Below are positions 47,731 through 59,695 of a stretch of DNA of 64,000 nt, piece after piece. The translations under genes were made by a program, and so were the position numbers. The notes below the pieces were generated by a model that saw nothing but the letters and a program-made list of their open reading frames with translations, made no database searches and had not been told where the DNA came from. How positions within the stretch are numbered: position 1 is the first letter of the stretch; each line of letters opens with the position of its first letter. This DNA comes from Diplonema papillatum (Eukaryota > Euglenozoa > Diplonemea > Diplonemida > Diplonemidae), in NCBI GenBank assembly GCA_030068145.1, contig JAPJBO010000138.1, positions 1-64,000 on the forward strand, written 5' to 3'.

Positions 47731-48142
47731 GATCAATCCGGCACCCTTGCGTTTCCAGCAAAGTGAAGACTCTACCCCCTCCCAAAGCTGCGGGACTTTC
47801 ATCGAATTGTCCAGTATGGCCTGCGTGCATGACTAATCACCACTCGTGCATGCACATGGAGGGATAGGTCGCCCGGTCCTCAGGTAACCATTAATAGGCA
47901 ACAAGCTACCTGGTATCTGCCGGGATCCGCACATACATGTCACGCGTCATGGGTCGCACGAAGGTGGCTCAACGACGACGACATTGCTGCCACACGGGGC
48001 AGAAGGTCAACTCAGCATTGCACCTTGCTGTTGGAAGACAAGGGCAGTGGTGTCACCTCCCCGGCCGAGCACGTGTCCGCACACCCGCGAAGGGGGGCGA
48101 CACGTAAAAACAGGTCCGCATACACTCACACTCACACTCACA

Positions 48143-48325
48143 CACACAGATGCAGGTACACGTCTATACCTCACACCTCTAGCCTTCCTCGCATGAAGGA
48201 CTGGCACAGTCAATTCCAACTCGTGCCTGTCCCACACAGATGCAAGTACATGTCCATGCCTCACAACCCTAGCCTTCCTCGCATGAAGGACCGGCACAGT
48301 CCATTTCAACTCGTGCCTGTCCCGC
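48143..48325 (+). repeat. Tandem duplication of about 90 bp
   Basis: Two units (CCTAGCCTTCCTCGCATGAA and TTCAACTCGTGCCTGTCCC-like words in both) preceded by a (CACACT)n run at 48118-48142. No gene is seen between 47731 and 48564. Confidence 0.85.
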
Positions 48326-48564
48326 CACTTTGCTGCTTTTTGACCTGTTCTAGCCTACTAACAACAATCGACATTCGCCTCTCCCCTTTCCTCCCCGCTC
48401 CTGAGGTGGCTGCGCAACGAGTGATAGGAGTGGGGTAGTGGCACCCCACACCTACCGCTCGTTGCACCACCACAAACTCGTTTTATCCACTTGCTCTGTT
48501 GGAGACATGCTTGTTTGCCCCTCTCGCGCTTTTTTTCATGGTTTTCACGCTTGCGTCAGAGCAC

Positions 48565-48715
48565 GGCTGAGGGTTTTGTGGTCACTGCAGACCGACGCCT
48601 TCCACGAGTCGAGCCTCAAGCTGCACAGAACGTGTCGAAGCACGCCGTGTCTTCTTGCGCGTTCTCGCCGTACTCCACTTCGGCGACAACACCGCGGCGC
48701 TTTAGCTCTTACTCC
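48565..48715 (+). pseudogene. UTP13 5' fragment, most decayed copy
   Basis: About 150 bp matching codons ~90-135 of the UTP13 gene at 50313 (TGCAGACCGACGC-TTCCACGAGTCGAGCC and on), without the gene start. Confidence 0.8.
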
Positions 48716-48910
48716 AGACTAACAGGGGGTCCAACCTCACCCACAAAATCCCGGATCTCTGAGCGAACTTACACTCTAGACGCACTAGTCTCAGGGGGTT
48801 CAACCTCACCCACAAAACTCCAAGCACTCAAAAAATATTGGTCCTTTCCAACCGTCAACCGGAGACCCTAAAACGCCGAACCTCTGAACCTCAATAAACG
48901 CTGAAAGAAC

Positions 48911-49576
48911 ACCTCAAAACGTCGCAGGTGGGCCGGCAAGCGAAGGACCCCACCCCCCTGTAAACTTTACTACTTTTTTCGAATCCGAACTAAGTCGAGC
49001 AAAATAAGAAGCTGTCGCGCGCCGCCTTGCGGTCGGCCTTCCGGGTGGAGGCGATGGTGAAGGCAGTGTACACGGGCAACGGCTACGCGGTCCCGGAGCT
49101 GCTGGAAGGGGCAGCGAAGAAGATCGTGAGTGCCTCCGGGGACCGGGTGGTGGTGCTGGAGTACGACACCGGGGCCGTGCTGTGCTTCGCGAGCACGGCC
49201 GACGGCGAGACGATATCGAACGACGTGTGCTGCTCCGCCGACGGAAGTGGGTCTTCGCGTCGTCGAGGAGCCTGCAAGGGGTTTTGTGGTCGCCGCAGAC
49301 CGACGCGTTCCACGAGTCGAGCCTCAAGCTGCACAGGACGTGGCTCGTGTCGAAGCACGCCGTGCCTTCTTGCGCATTCTCACCTTGCTCCACTTGCTTG
49401 CGACGGCGACGACACAGCGGCGCTTCGACTCCAAACTGTCAGGGGGCTCAATCTCACCCACAAAATCCCAAATCTCTAAGCAAACTTACACTCCAAACGC
49501 ACTAACATCATGGGTTGCAACCTCCTCACCCACAAAACCCCGAGCCATCCAAAATATCGATCCTTTCTAAAAGAAA
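48911..49576 (+). pseudogene. UTP13 5' duplicate A
   Basis: 666-bp unit: 5' flank (CACCTCAAAACGTCGCAGGT and on) plus about the first 130 codons of UTP13, then a short non-homologous end. The start codon position reads CTG (49012) instead of ATG. There are frame-breaking differences in the coding part (an extra ACG near 49222-49225, a lost base at the following GGGAAGTGG). It cannot make the protein. Confidence 0.88.
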
Positions 49577-50218
49577 ACCTCAAAACGTCGCAGGTGGGCC
49601 GGCAAGCGAAGGACCCCACCCCTCCTAACTGCTTTTTTCGAATACCGAACAAAGTCGAGCAAAATAAGAAGATGTCGCGCGCCGCCTTGCGGTCGGCCTT
49701 CCGGGTGGAGGCGACGGTGAAGGCAGTGCACACGGGCAACGGCTACGCGGTCCCGGAGCTGCTGGAAGGGGCAGCGAAGAAGATCGTGAGTGCCTCCGGG
49801 GACCGGGTGGTGGTGCTGGAGTACGACACCGGGGCCGTGCTGTGCTTCGCGAGCACGGCCGACGGCGAGACGTGTGCTGCTCCGCCGACGGGAAGTGGGT
49901 CTTCGCGTCGTCGAGGAGCCTGCAAGGGGTTTTGTGGTCGCCGCAGACCGACGCGTTCCACGAGTCGAGCCTCAAGCTGCGTGGCTCGTGTCGAAGCACG
50001 CCGTGTCTTCTTGCGCATTCTCACCTTGCTCCACTTGCTTGCGACGGCGACGACACAGCGGCGCTTAGACTCCAAACTGTCCGGGGGCTCAATCTCACCC
50101 ACAAAATCCCAAATCTCTAAGCAAACTTACACTCCAAACGCACTAACATCATGGGTTTCAACCTCCTCACCCACAAAACCCCGAGCACTCCAAAAATATC
50201 GATCCTTTCTAAAAGAAA
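49577..50218 (+). pseudogene. UTP13 5' duplicate B
   Basis: 642-bp unit of the same make-up, with an intact ATG at 49672. It has a deletion at GAGACG|TGTGCTGC that removes the ATATCGAAC part, and a shorter piece at 49979. It ends in the same AATCCCAAATCTCTAAGC motif as duplicate A. The first ~65 codons are nearly identical to the intact gene, so the duplication is recent. Confidence 0.88.
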
Positions 50219-50312
50219 ACCTCAAAACGTCGCAGGTGGGCCGGCAAGCGAAGGACCCCACCCCTCCGTACTGCTTTTGCGAATACCGAACATAGTCGAG
50301 CAAAATAAGAAG

Positions 50313-53300
50313 ATGTCGCGCGCCGCCTTGCGGTCGGCCTTCCGGGTGGAGGCGACGGTGAAGGCAGTGTACACGGGCAACGGCTACGCGGTCCCGGAGC
50401 TGCTGGAAGGGGCAGCGAAGAAGATCGTGAGTGCCTCCGGGGACCGGGTGGTGGTGCTGGAGTACGACACCGGGGCCGTGCTGTGCTTCGCGAGCACGGC
50501 CGACGGCGAGACGATATCGAACGTGTGCTGCTCCGCCGACGGGAAGTGGGTCTTCGCGTCGTCGAGGAGCCTGCAAGGGTTTTTGTGGTCGCTGCAGACC
50601 GACGCGTTCCACGAGTCGAGCCTCAAGCTCCACAGGACGTGGCTCGTGTCGAAGCACGCCGTGTCTTCTTGCGCGTTCTCGCCGTGCTCCACTTGGCTTG
50701 CGACGGCAACGACGGACGGCGCGCTGCGCCTGTGGGATCCCTCGGGAAACAGCGCGAACCACAGCATCCAGAACGACGGCGGGATCGTGTTGCAGGTCCG
50801 ATTTGCCACCGTTTCGGGGAAGCTGTTCCTCTTTGCAACCTGCTTCAGCGGGATGACCGCGGTGTTCCACATCGGGCGGGACTCCCGTGAGCGGGTCTGC
50901 TGCCTGACCGACCACACCGGTGCAGTCGAGGCGCTTGACTTCTTCTACGACAACGCGATGCTGGTCACGGGCGGGAGAGACGGGAAGATCAACGTGTACC
51001 GCATCACGGCCCGCGACGCCAGCGTCTCCGGCGGGGGTGACACGGCCGCGGTGCCGGCGGGGCGGCTGGGGGCGAAGAAGAGGAAGAAGACCGGCGTGCT
51101 CTTCGAAGCGGCCGTGTCGCACTCGTTCACGGTGCTCGAGGAGGTGTCGGCGGTGGCCAGGGTGTCGAGAGAGCTGCTGGGGGAGGACTACGCGGACGTC
51201 GTCGACGACGCGTCCGCCGACAAGGAGGTGATGGCCATCGGCGGCGAAACCGGCAAAGTCCGGTACTTCTACCTCGAGCGCACCGGGCGCGGGAGGAAGT
51301 GCAAGAAGGACCTCCCGCCGCTCACGGACCCGCACTGGCTCGACGGGGCGCAGGGCGAAACGGGCCTGCCGAGGATCGTGTCCATCGTGCCGGTCCTCGG
51401 CCAGCGGGAGCTGGTGGTTGCGACGGCTGACCACGACTTGCTGTTCTACTCGCCGACGCTCGAAGCGAAGCGGCTAATCGTCGGGTCGATCGATCAGGTC
51501 GTCGACGCAAAGCACGTGCGCGCGGACAGGGTCGCGGCCGCGAGCAACTCGGCGGCCGTGCGGGTCTTCCACACGGACAACCCGTTCTGCGAGCTGCTCA
51601 GGGGGCACTCGGACGTGGTCCTGGTCCTCGCCGTCACGGCGTGCAAACGGTATGCCACCCCATCAACCACGCATGAGCGGCAGTGCACTGCCTAAACATT
51701 AAACTAAGACTTTCCATCTTTTGGGCTCTTTTTTTTTAGCCCCATGCAATGTGTGAGGAAACTGAACCGCCCAAGTAGGACCTTCTGATCATGGTCATTT
51801 GCCAAATTTGCCACCTGAAACCACGTCCACGACTTGGGCTCAGGGTAGTGCGGTCAACGAAAGCTCTAGTTTCCCTTTCTACTTTCTCCTACTCCCGCAG
51901 TGTACGGTTTTTACCAAACGTGCACAGGTTGGAGGAAATAAGAACGCGTCACAGGCCATCACGGCGTTTCCTTGCGCCCCGTAGTACCAAGGGGGGGCCC
52001 GTACCAAGAAACAAACGTCCAGGGCAAAGCGTTCAACGAAGCCGGAAATAATGAGGGGAGGGAATTGTTTCACACAAGCGCCAGCTTGGAAGAATGAGGA
52101 ATGCCATAGTAGCCGCAAGTCGTCAGCTTGCACTGATTGCTCCTGGGCTGCGTGCGCACAACACTGCACGCATGCACAATTAAAAAAATTGCAATCGTCG
52201 ATTTTCAGCACGGCGCAAGTTCAGAAGGGTTTCCCATCCTGCGGCACACACAAGCGCACCTCACTCAAAACGCAAACAGGTACCTGGCATCAGGAGGAAA
52301 GGACCGGAACGTTCTTGTCTGGGACCTGCAGACGTCTCGATGCCTGGCGGTCCTGACCGGCCACACCGCCGACGTCACCGGCCTCGCGTTCGGCTGCCCT
52401 GTGGAGGCGTCGTCGGCGTCGGTGCAGCTGGTGTCGGCGTCGGCGGACCTGAGCTTGAAGCTGTGGGACATGAAGAACCTCTTCTCGGAGAAGAAGTACG
52501 CGAAGCTGCAGCAGGACCAAGGGGTCACGAGGAGCACGCCGGTGTCCATAGAGTCGTCGCCGAATCAGACGACGCCGAGAGCCCACGAGATGGACATCTC
52601 CGCCGTGTCGTTCAACCCGACCGCCGACACTGTCGCGTCGTGTGGCAAGGACAAGACGGTGAAGCTCTGGAAGAAGTCCGGCAAGTCGCTGCAGCTGCTC
52701 TCGACGCTGTCCGGGCACAAGCGCCGCGTGCACTGCGCGGTCTTCAGCACGCACGACAGACTCCTGGCGAGCGGCAGCGGCGACACGACCGTCAAGCTCT
52801 GGTCGACGAACCCGGGCGAAGGCATCGTCAAGAGCTTCCAAGGTCACATCACCCCCGTGCTCACCCTCGCCTTCGTCAACCTCGGGCTCCAGATCATCTC
52901 CGCTTCGACGGACGGCATGCTCAAAGTCTGGGGCATCAAGCTGCACACGTGCCTCGCGACGATCCAAGCGCACAAAGACCGAATCTGGAGCATCGACATG
53001 TTCCCCGGGGAGCAGAACTTCGTCACGTGCTCGTCGGACGGCAGCATCCACCTGTGGAAGGACTACACGGAGGCCGACCTGACCGAGAAGAGCGTGCAGG
53101 CGAGCCTCCAGGTGCAGCAGCGGCAGCTGCTGAGTGACAAGATCCGGGAGGAGAAATTCGCCGATGTCGTCGACCTCTGCTTGAAGCTGGACCGGCCGCG
53201 GGACTTGGCCACAGCGCTGAGCCAGCTGAAGAAGACGTCGCCGGAGCAGGCGGAGCAGTGCTTGCGGGAAGTGCTGCCGACCCTGGACGAGGACTTGATT

Positions 53301-53573
53301 GCGCGCCTCTTGAAGTACATCCGCAAGTGGATGCTCAGCGCGCTGACAGCGGACGTCGGCGCCTTGGCGCTGAAGGCGCTGCTCTGCTCGTTCCACGCGA
53401 CGGTCCTGGCGCAGAGTGGCCCGGCCCGGGAGGCCGTCGAGGCGCTGCTGGCCTACGGCATGCGCCACCACGACAGGCTCCGGCAGCAGCTGCAGTTGCT
53501 GCACCTCGTACCCTTCTTCTGCGAAGAGCCTCCGGCCATCCCGCCGGTGGCTCTCATCGAGACAGAGTCTTAG
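50313..53573 (+). CDS. UTP13: U3 snoRNP WD40 protein UTP13 (TBL3), two exons
   Basis: Joined exons 50313-51649 and 52280-53573 give 876 residues; the codon CG|G is split by the intron. WD40 repeats run through both exons (LRLWDPSGN, INVYRIT; then NVLVWDLQT, LKLWDMKNL, VKLWKKSG, VKLWSTNPG, LKVWGIKL, IHLWKDY), as in the two beta-propellers of UTP13. The last ~155 residues (from about 718: QQRQLLSDKIREEKFADVVD) match the Utp13 C-terminal domain. The protein is part of the UTP-B complex of the small-subunit processome, in the nucleolus, and acts in 18S rRNA maturation. Length is close to yeast Utp13 (817) and human TBL3 (808). A KKRKK insert lies between WD repeats (~250). The gene is flanked by copies of its own 5' and 3' ends. 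Confidence 0.95.
51650..52279 (+). other. Spliceosomal intron of UTP13
   Basis: 630 bp, starting GTATGC after AAACG and ending CAAACAG before GTACCTGG. Joining the exons keeps the frame (Cys-Lys-Arg-Tyr-Leu-Ala-Ser-Gly) and restores a WD40 repeat that would be cut otherwise. Both flanking frames end in stops or run into unlikely sequence inside the intron. Confidence 0.92.
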
Positions 53574-56500
53574 ACTCGGCAGACTTGCCTGCATGGGCTC
53601 CGGAATTTCTGGCCAATAGCTGGCATTGGGATAGCGTCTTAGGCTCGGAAGGCTTGCCTGCGCGGGCTTCCGAATCGCCGGATGCATTGCCACCAGTAGC
53701 TCGCATCGAGATAGGGTCTTCGAAGTGCCGTCGAAGCGCTGCTGGCCTACGGCATGCGCCACCACGACTGGCTCCGGCAGCAGCCGCAGCTGCTGCACCT
53801 CGTACCCTTCTTCTGCGAAGAGCCTCCGGCCATCCCGCCGGTGGCTCTCATCGACATAGAGTCTTAGACTCGGCAGACTTGCCTGCATGGGCTCCGGAAT
53901 TGCTGGCCAGTAGCTGGCATTGGGATAGCGTCTTAGACTCGGGAGACTTGCCTGCGCGGGCTTCTGAATCGCCGGATGCATTGCCGCCAGTAGCTCGCAT
54001 CGAGATAGGGTCTTCGAAGTGCCGTCGAAGCGCTGCTGGCCTACGGCATGCGCCACCACGACTGGCTCCGGCAGCAGCCGCAGCTGCTGCACCTCGTACC
54101 CTTCTTCTGCGAAGAGCCTCCGGCCATCCCGCCGGTGGCTCTCATCGACATAGAGTCTTAGACTCGGCAGACTTGCCTGCATGGGCTCCGGAATTGCTGG
54201 CCAGTAGCTGGCATTGGGATAGGGTCTTAGACTCGGGAGACTTGCCTGCGCGGGCTTCTGAATCGCCGGATGCATTGCCGCCAGTAGCTCGCATCGAGAT
54301 AGGGTCTTCGACTCAGAGGGCTTGCCTGCATGGGCTCCGGAATTGCTGGCCAGTAGCTGGCATTGGGATAGCGTCTTAGACTCGGGAGACTTGCCTGTGC
54401 GGGCTTCCGAATCGCCGGATGCATTGCCACCAGTAGCTCGCATCGAGATAGGGTCTTCGAAGGGCCGTCGAAGCGCTGCTGGCCTACGGCATGCGCCACC
54501 ACGACTGGCTCCGGCAGCAGCCGATCGAGTTCGAGTCCTAGACTCCGGAGACCTGCCTGCCCTGCTAGGGGGGAATTGCTGACCGGAGTAGTCTCGTATC
54601 GTGATAGAGTCTTCGACTTGGACGACTTGACTCTTGTATTGCTGAATGCATTGCCAACAGCTCGTGTCGATATAGAGTCTTAAACTCGGAAGACTAGCCT
54701 GCATGGGCTCCGGAGCTGCTGATTGTAGTAGCTCGAATCGTGGCAGAGTCTTCGACTCGGAAGACTTTGCCTGCGTGGGCTCTTGAATTGCTGAATGCAT
54801 TGCCGCCAACAGCTCACATCGATAGAGTCTTTTAAACTCGGAAGACTGGCCCCCAAGGGCTCCGGAATTGCTGACTGAAGTAGCTCACATCGGGGCAAAA
54901 TCTTCGCATCGGGACAAAATCTTCGCATCGGGACAAAATCTTCGACTCGGAAGACTTTGCCTGCGTGGGCTCTTGAATTGCTGAATGCATTGCCGCCAAC
55001 AGCTCACATCGATAGAGTCTTTTAAACTCGGAAGACTGGCCCCCAAGGGCTCCGGAATTGCTGACTGCAGTAGCTCACATCGGGGCAAAATCTTCGCATC
55101 GGGACAAAATCTTCGCATCGGGACAAAATCTTCGACTCGGAAGACTTTGCCTGCGTGGGCTCTTGAATTGCTGAATGCATTGCCGCCAACAGCTCACATC
55201 GATAGAGTCTTTTAAACTCGGAAGACTGGCCCCCAAGGGCTCCGGAATTGCTGACTGCAGTAGCTCACATCGGGGCAAAATCTTCGCATCGGGACAAAAT
55301 CTTCGACTCGGAAGACTTGCCTGCGTGGGCTCTTGAATTGCTGAATGCATTGCCGCCAACAGCTCACATCGATAGAGTCTTAAACTCGGAAGACTGGCCC
55401 CCAAGGGCTCCGGAATTGCTGACTGCAGTAGCTCACATCGGGGCAAAATCTTCGCATCGGGACAAAATCTTCGACTCGGAAGACTTGCCTGCGTGGGCTC
55501 TTGAATTGCTGAATGCATTGCCGCCAACAGCTCACATCGATAGAGTCTTTTAAACTCGGAAGACTGGCCCCCAAGGGCTCCGGAATTGCTGACTGCAGTA
55601 GCTCACATCGGGGCAAAATCTTCGCATCGGGACAAAATCTTCGCATCGGGACAAAATCTTCGACTCGGAAGACTTTGCCTGCGTGGGCTCTTGAATTGCT
55701 GAATGCATTGCCGCCAACAGCTCACATCGATAGAGTCTTTTAAACTCGGAAGACTGGCCCCCAAGGGCTCCGGAATTGCTGACTGCAGTAGCTCACATCG
55801 GGGCAAAATCTTCGCATCGGGACAAAATCTTCGACTCGGAAGACTTGCCTGCGTGGGCTCTTGAATTGCTGAATGCATTGCCGCCAACAGCTCACATCGA
55901 TAGAGTCTTAAACTCGGAAGACTGGCCCCCAAGGGCTCCGGAATTGCTGACTGCAGTAGCTCACATCGGGACAAAATCTTCGGCTCGGAAGACTTGCTTA
56001 CGCGGGCCGCCCAGCAGCTCGCATCGATGTGTGAGTCTTGCGGGCTCCTGAATTGTACCAGCCGAAAAATGCCATCGGCGCTATGGCGCTGAAAGCGCTG
56101 CGTTTGCTCGCCACGGTTCTGGCGCAGACCACGGCAGGCTGCACCTCGCACCCTTCTTCTGCGAAGAGCCTTCCGGCAGTGGCTCTCATCGAGACAGAGT
56201 CTTAGACTCGGAGGACTTGCCTGCTTGGGCTCCTGAATCGCTGGCCAGTAGCTCTCATCGAGATAGCGTCTTCGACTCGGAGGACTTGCCTGCTTGGGCT
56301 CCTGAATTGCCGGCCAGTAACTCACATCGAGATAACGTCTTCGACTCGGAGGACCTGCCTGCTTGGGCTCCTGAATCGCTGGCCAGTAGCTCACATCGAG
56401 ATAGCGTCTTCGACTCGGAGGACTTGCCTGCTTGGGCTCCCAAATTGCTGACTAGCTCACATCGAGATAACGTCTTCGACTCGGAGGACTTGCCTGCTTG

Positions 56501-56580
56501 GGCTCCTGAATCGGTGGCCAGTAGCTCACATCGAGATAGCGTCTTCGACCTGGAAGACTTGCATGTTCAGAGTGTACCAC
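53574..56580 (+). repeat. Tandem repeats with copies of the UTP13 3' end
   Basis: About 3 kb of repeats. The basic unit (~69 bp) contains TCTTCGACTCGGAGGACTTGCCTGC, (GG)GCTCC(T/G)GAAT and GCCAGTAGCTC(A/G)CATCGAGA. Copies of the last ~140 coding bases of UTP13 occur at about 53726-53867, 54018-54161, 54464-54541 (partial) and 56082-56205 (diverged). From 54821 to 55960 a higher-order unit of 168-190 bp repeats seven times (starts 54821, 55011, 55201, 55371, 55539, 55729, 55899). Long ORFs on both strands here are produced by the repeats. Confidence 0.92.
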
Positions 56581-59448
56581 TGGGGCGCTGAAAGCGCTGC
56601 TTCGCTCGTTTTCGCGCCGCGGTTGCCATCCCCCGGCCATCCCGGGATGCCGGTGGCTTTCATCGAGTTGGGGCCGCGGTTGCCATCCCCCGGCCCAGAC
56701 TCCATTCTGGAGCCGGTGCTGGGCTGAACTGTCGCCGCATTGTCTTCATCTTAACAAGGCGTGCGCGGGCTCCTGAATTGACTGCTGATGCATTGCCGGG
56801 AGATCCGCCGGTCCTGATGCAAACTATGTCTTTAACCACTTGAGGACGAGGGGGGGGGGTAATTTGGGAAAAGGGGGGGCTCCATGGCAAACCTCAGGTA
56901 TCCGTTGAGAGAATTTCTGCCCGATGAAGAACACACGCGTTTCGAAGACTTTGTGTCAGATTTTTCCAAGAAAGCAAACGGCGACCGCTTTCGACCATTC
57001 GTTGGCCTCTCACCCCGCGAACTTGCCACCGGCGAACTTTCTTGAAGTAAATACCACTGCAGTGGTAGTTCGTCCGGAAGGGGTTAATATTCATCAGACC
57101 CTCGTGGTGGTGGAGAGTGCAGGACCTGTTCGTCGTAGCATGCCTGCGAGCTCCTTAATTGGTTGCTGCATGCATTGCCGGGTGACCCCCGCCGGTGGCT
57201 CGTGTTTGAAGGACGTTGCCCACTCTCTTGGCGGCTTTGCCAGAATCCTTCTGCCCGCACCTCCCCTCTTTTGGTGTCGTCTCATAGCACCGCTTCGGAA
57301 TTGCGCCAGGCGCATGCCGCGGCTTGGTGTTGGAAGGTATGCGCCCTCAATTTTGTTGCCGCCCACCCGTGAGGAGACGGGAGGGGGACGGGCATCAGGT
57401 CGCTCGCCATATTACTAGCCTGCCATCACTTCGTACATCGAGCGTTCTAGCCACCGACATTTTCACCCTTTTCCTTTGCTTTGCCTTCTATTTTAGCTTC
57501 GGTCGCTGGTACCGACAGACACAGGAATCATCTGTTGCTTTCGTTTCTCTTGCTTTTCTTTTTTTTCCCCCTTCGTCTCTTCTCCTCCTCCCCGTCTCCT
57601 CTTATTTTCTGCTTGCCATCATGAAAACCGCCCAAGCTGCCGGCTTGGCTTGTTGCCATCCAATGTTCGGTCCTTCGCCTTTCTTCTTTGTCCTCGGTGC
57701 AGCAGCCCGCGAATCTGAGACTCATATGCCGAAATAAAGTGAGCCCGTTCACTCCCTGCTGATAAGCTGCTGATGAACTGTGGTAGCCTGCACGGTTTCA
57801 GGTTGCGTTTGATCAGAGTAGCATCAAGGCCCTTTCAAGAGACCAGCCACGTCAACGTCGCGTGGCTGGACTTATTGTGGCTGAACCTTCTCTTTTGCCC
57901 ATTGAAAAAAGGCAATGCTCAATGCCAGGATTGAAATCAATGCCGTCGACACGAACTCTTTCACACGTATCATGCGACGTAAATAGTGTCTGAGCCACAT
58001 TGCGGGAAAGCTGTGGGTGCGGTCGGTATCGCCATTCAGCAGCCAGCCAGCAAAACTATAGTGCCATCGGTGCTTTTTGACCCCTCGCAGTGGGGCCCCC
58101 TGAACTCACCGTGCATGCTCGTTTGAGGTTAGAAAGCACAATGTCTGTAGCGATGGCCTGAATTAGTCACCTAAGTGACTATCTCTTCGATCGCACCGTG
58201 ATACCCTGTACGATGGCTGCGCTCAGCGTTAGCACCTGCGGAAATTCAAGCCCAATTTCACTCCGCGAAAACACCTTCGACACTGGCCACCCAGAGACTT
58301 CAAAACCCCGGATCCCAAAGCGAATTCGCACTCCAAAAAGAGGTCCACGCGCATTCATCAAGAATAGTTGAGTTGCAGCTCTTGACAAAGATAGATGGAA
58401 AAAAGAAGGTGTTTTTATTCTTCGCCTTTTCTCACGAACGGGGGGGTCGGTCCTGCTTTTGGCTTTGTAGGTTCTCCCGACTCCCTAATTCGTGGTCAGC
58501 ACAAACTCAAGAGGTCTAGTCAACTGTTCCCTGCAGTATTGACATACTTTCAAAAAAAAAAAAAAAAAAAAACCACCACCAAAAAAGAAAAAAAAAAGAA
58601 AAAAAAACCGGTCAAAAAACCTACCGAGTACAACCCCCCCCCCCCCCCCCCCCTCCCCTTTTTGCCCTCCAGGGACAGCCACACAAAACCTGCACACGGC
58701 ACTCGCTCTCTTTCTTTTTTTTTTTCCCCGTTCCGAACCGAGTTCCATTTGTTCCTCCTTTCCCGCCGCCACCGCACTTTTTCTTTTTTGACTCCGTACT
58801 TGGGATACGTTCCCATATCGACTCTCACGAACCCACCCCCCCCCCTCCCCCACCATCCCCCCTTCGCACTAGCAGAAAAAAGGCCTTTTAGCTAAAGCCA
58901 GAACCCCCCCAACGAAAAGCCGAAGCACATCCTCTTTTTTTTTCATCGTTTTTTTTTTGTTTGGCGGTCTTTTCTTCTTCTTTTTTTCCTTCATTCCCGT
59001 ACTACTTTTTTTATTCCCCCGCCCCCCCCCCCCTGTAAAAGGGCCGAATCGCGCCTGGCCTTAGTAGGTATATCGCCGCAGCAAAAATAAAAAGAGAGAA
59101 AAAAAACACACACACACACATACAAAAAAAAAGCGTCTCAAGCGAGCGCTGACTCTAACAACAAACACATAGCCCGTCTCCCCCCCCACACACCAACTTC
59201 TTTTTTGCTCTTTTTTTCTCTCCGCCGTATATAAACTTTTTCTCCCCCTCCCACCCACTTTCCTTTTTTCCCTCGACTTTTTTTTTTTTGCCTTGACCCG
59301 CTCGTATCTGGCTTCCACTCAAAGCACACACGAGCTTCCCCGTTTACTTCCCTCCTTTCCGGTTTCTTTTTTGTTTCGTCACCCGCACACACACGCACTC
59401 GCAACGCACACTCACACACCCGCAACACAAAACAACCCCATCCGAACG
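56581..59448 (+). other. Region with no clear gene, upstream of the CCCH gene
   Basis: 56581-57210 continues with degenerate echoes of the UTP13 repeat (TCCTGAATTG, TGCATTGCCGGG). 57420-58900 shows no coding signal I trust. A ~65-bp motif at 58281-58345 recurs near 48748 and 63606. From 58530 on there are long A, C and T runs (A-run at 58551-58572, C-run at 58636-58652), then CT-rich and CA-rich stretches up to the gene start, probably 5' UTR/promoter of the CCCH gene. Confidence 0.55.
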
Positions 59449-59661
59449 ATGATGGAGAAGCGTGCCGTCTCGCAGCCGGTCGCCCACCCGTTCACGACGG
59501 GGCACCACCAGCAGCAGCTGCAGCACCACCAGCAGCAGCACCAGCACCTGCAGCAGCAGCAGCAGCACCAGCAGCACCAGCACCTGCAGCAGCAGCACCA
59601 GCACCAGCACCAGCAGCACCAGCAGCAGCAGCAGCAAGTCGTGCTTCTTCCGCAGCACCAC

Positions 59662-59695
<34 letters not shown>

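Noticed and set aside
52290-54809. 839-residue minus-strand ORF
   Set aside because: It is antisense to UTP13 exon 2 and runs through the GC-rich repeat; the + strand encodes a clear WD40/Utp13 protein there.
54821-55960. CRISPR-like look of regular repeats
   Set aside because: The units are contiguous tandem repeats without unique spacers, in a eukaryotic locus and derived from gene 3' sequence.
56924-57418. 164-codon + strand ORF
   Set aside because: Composition is not protein-like, part of it repeats the UTP13-derived minisatellite, and there is no domain or conserved start.
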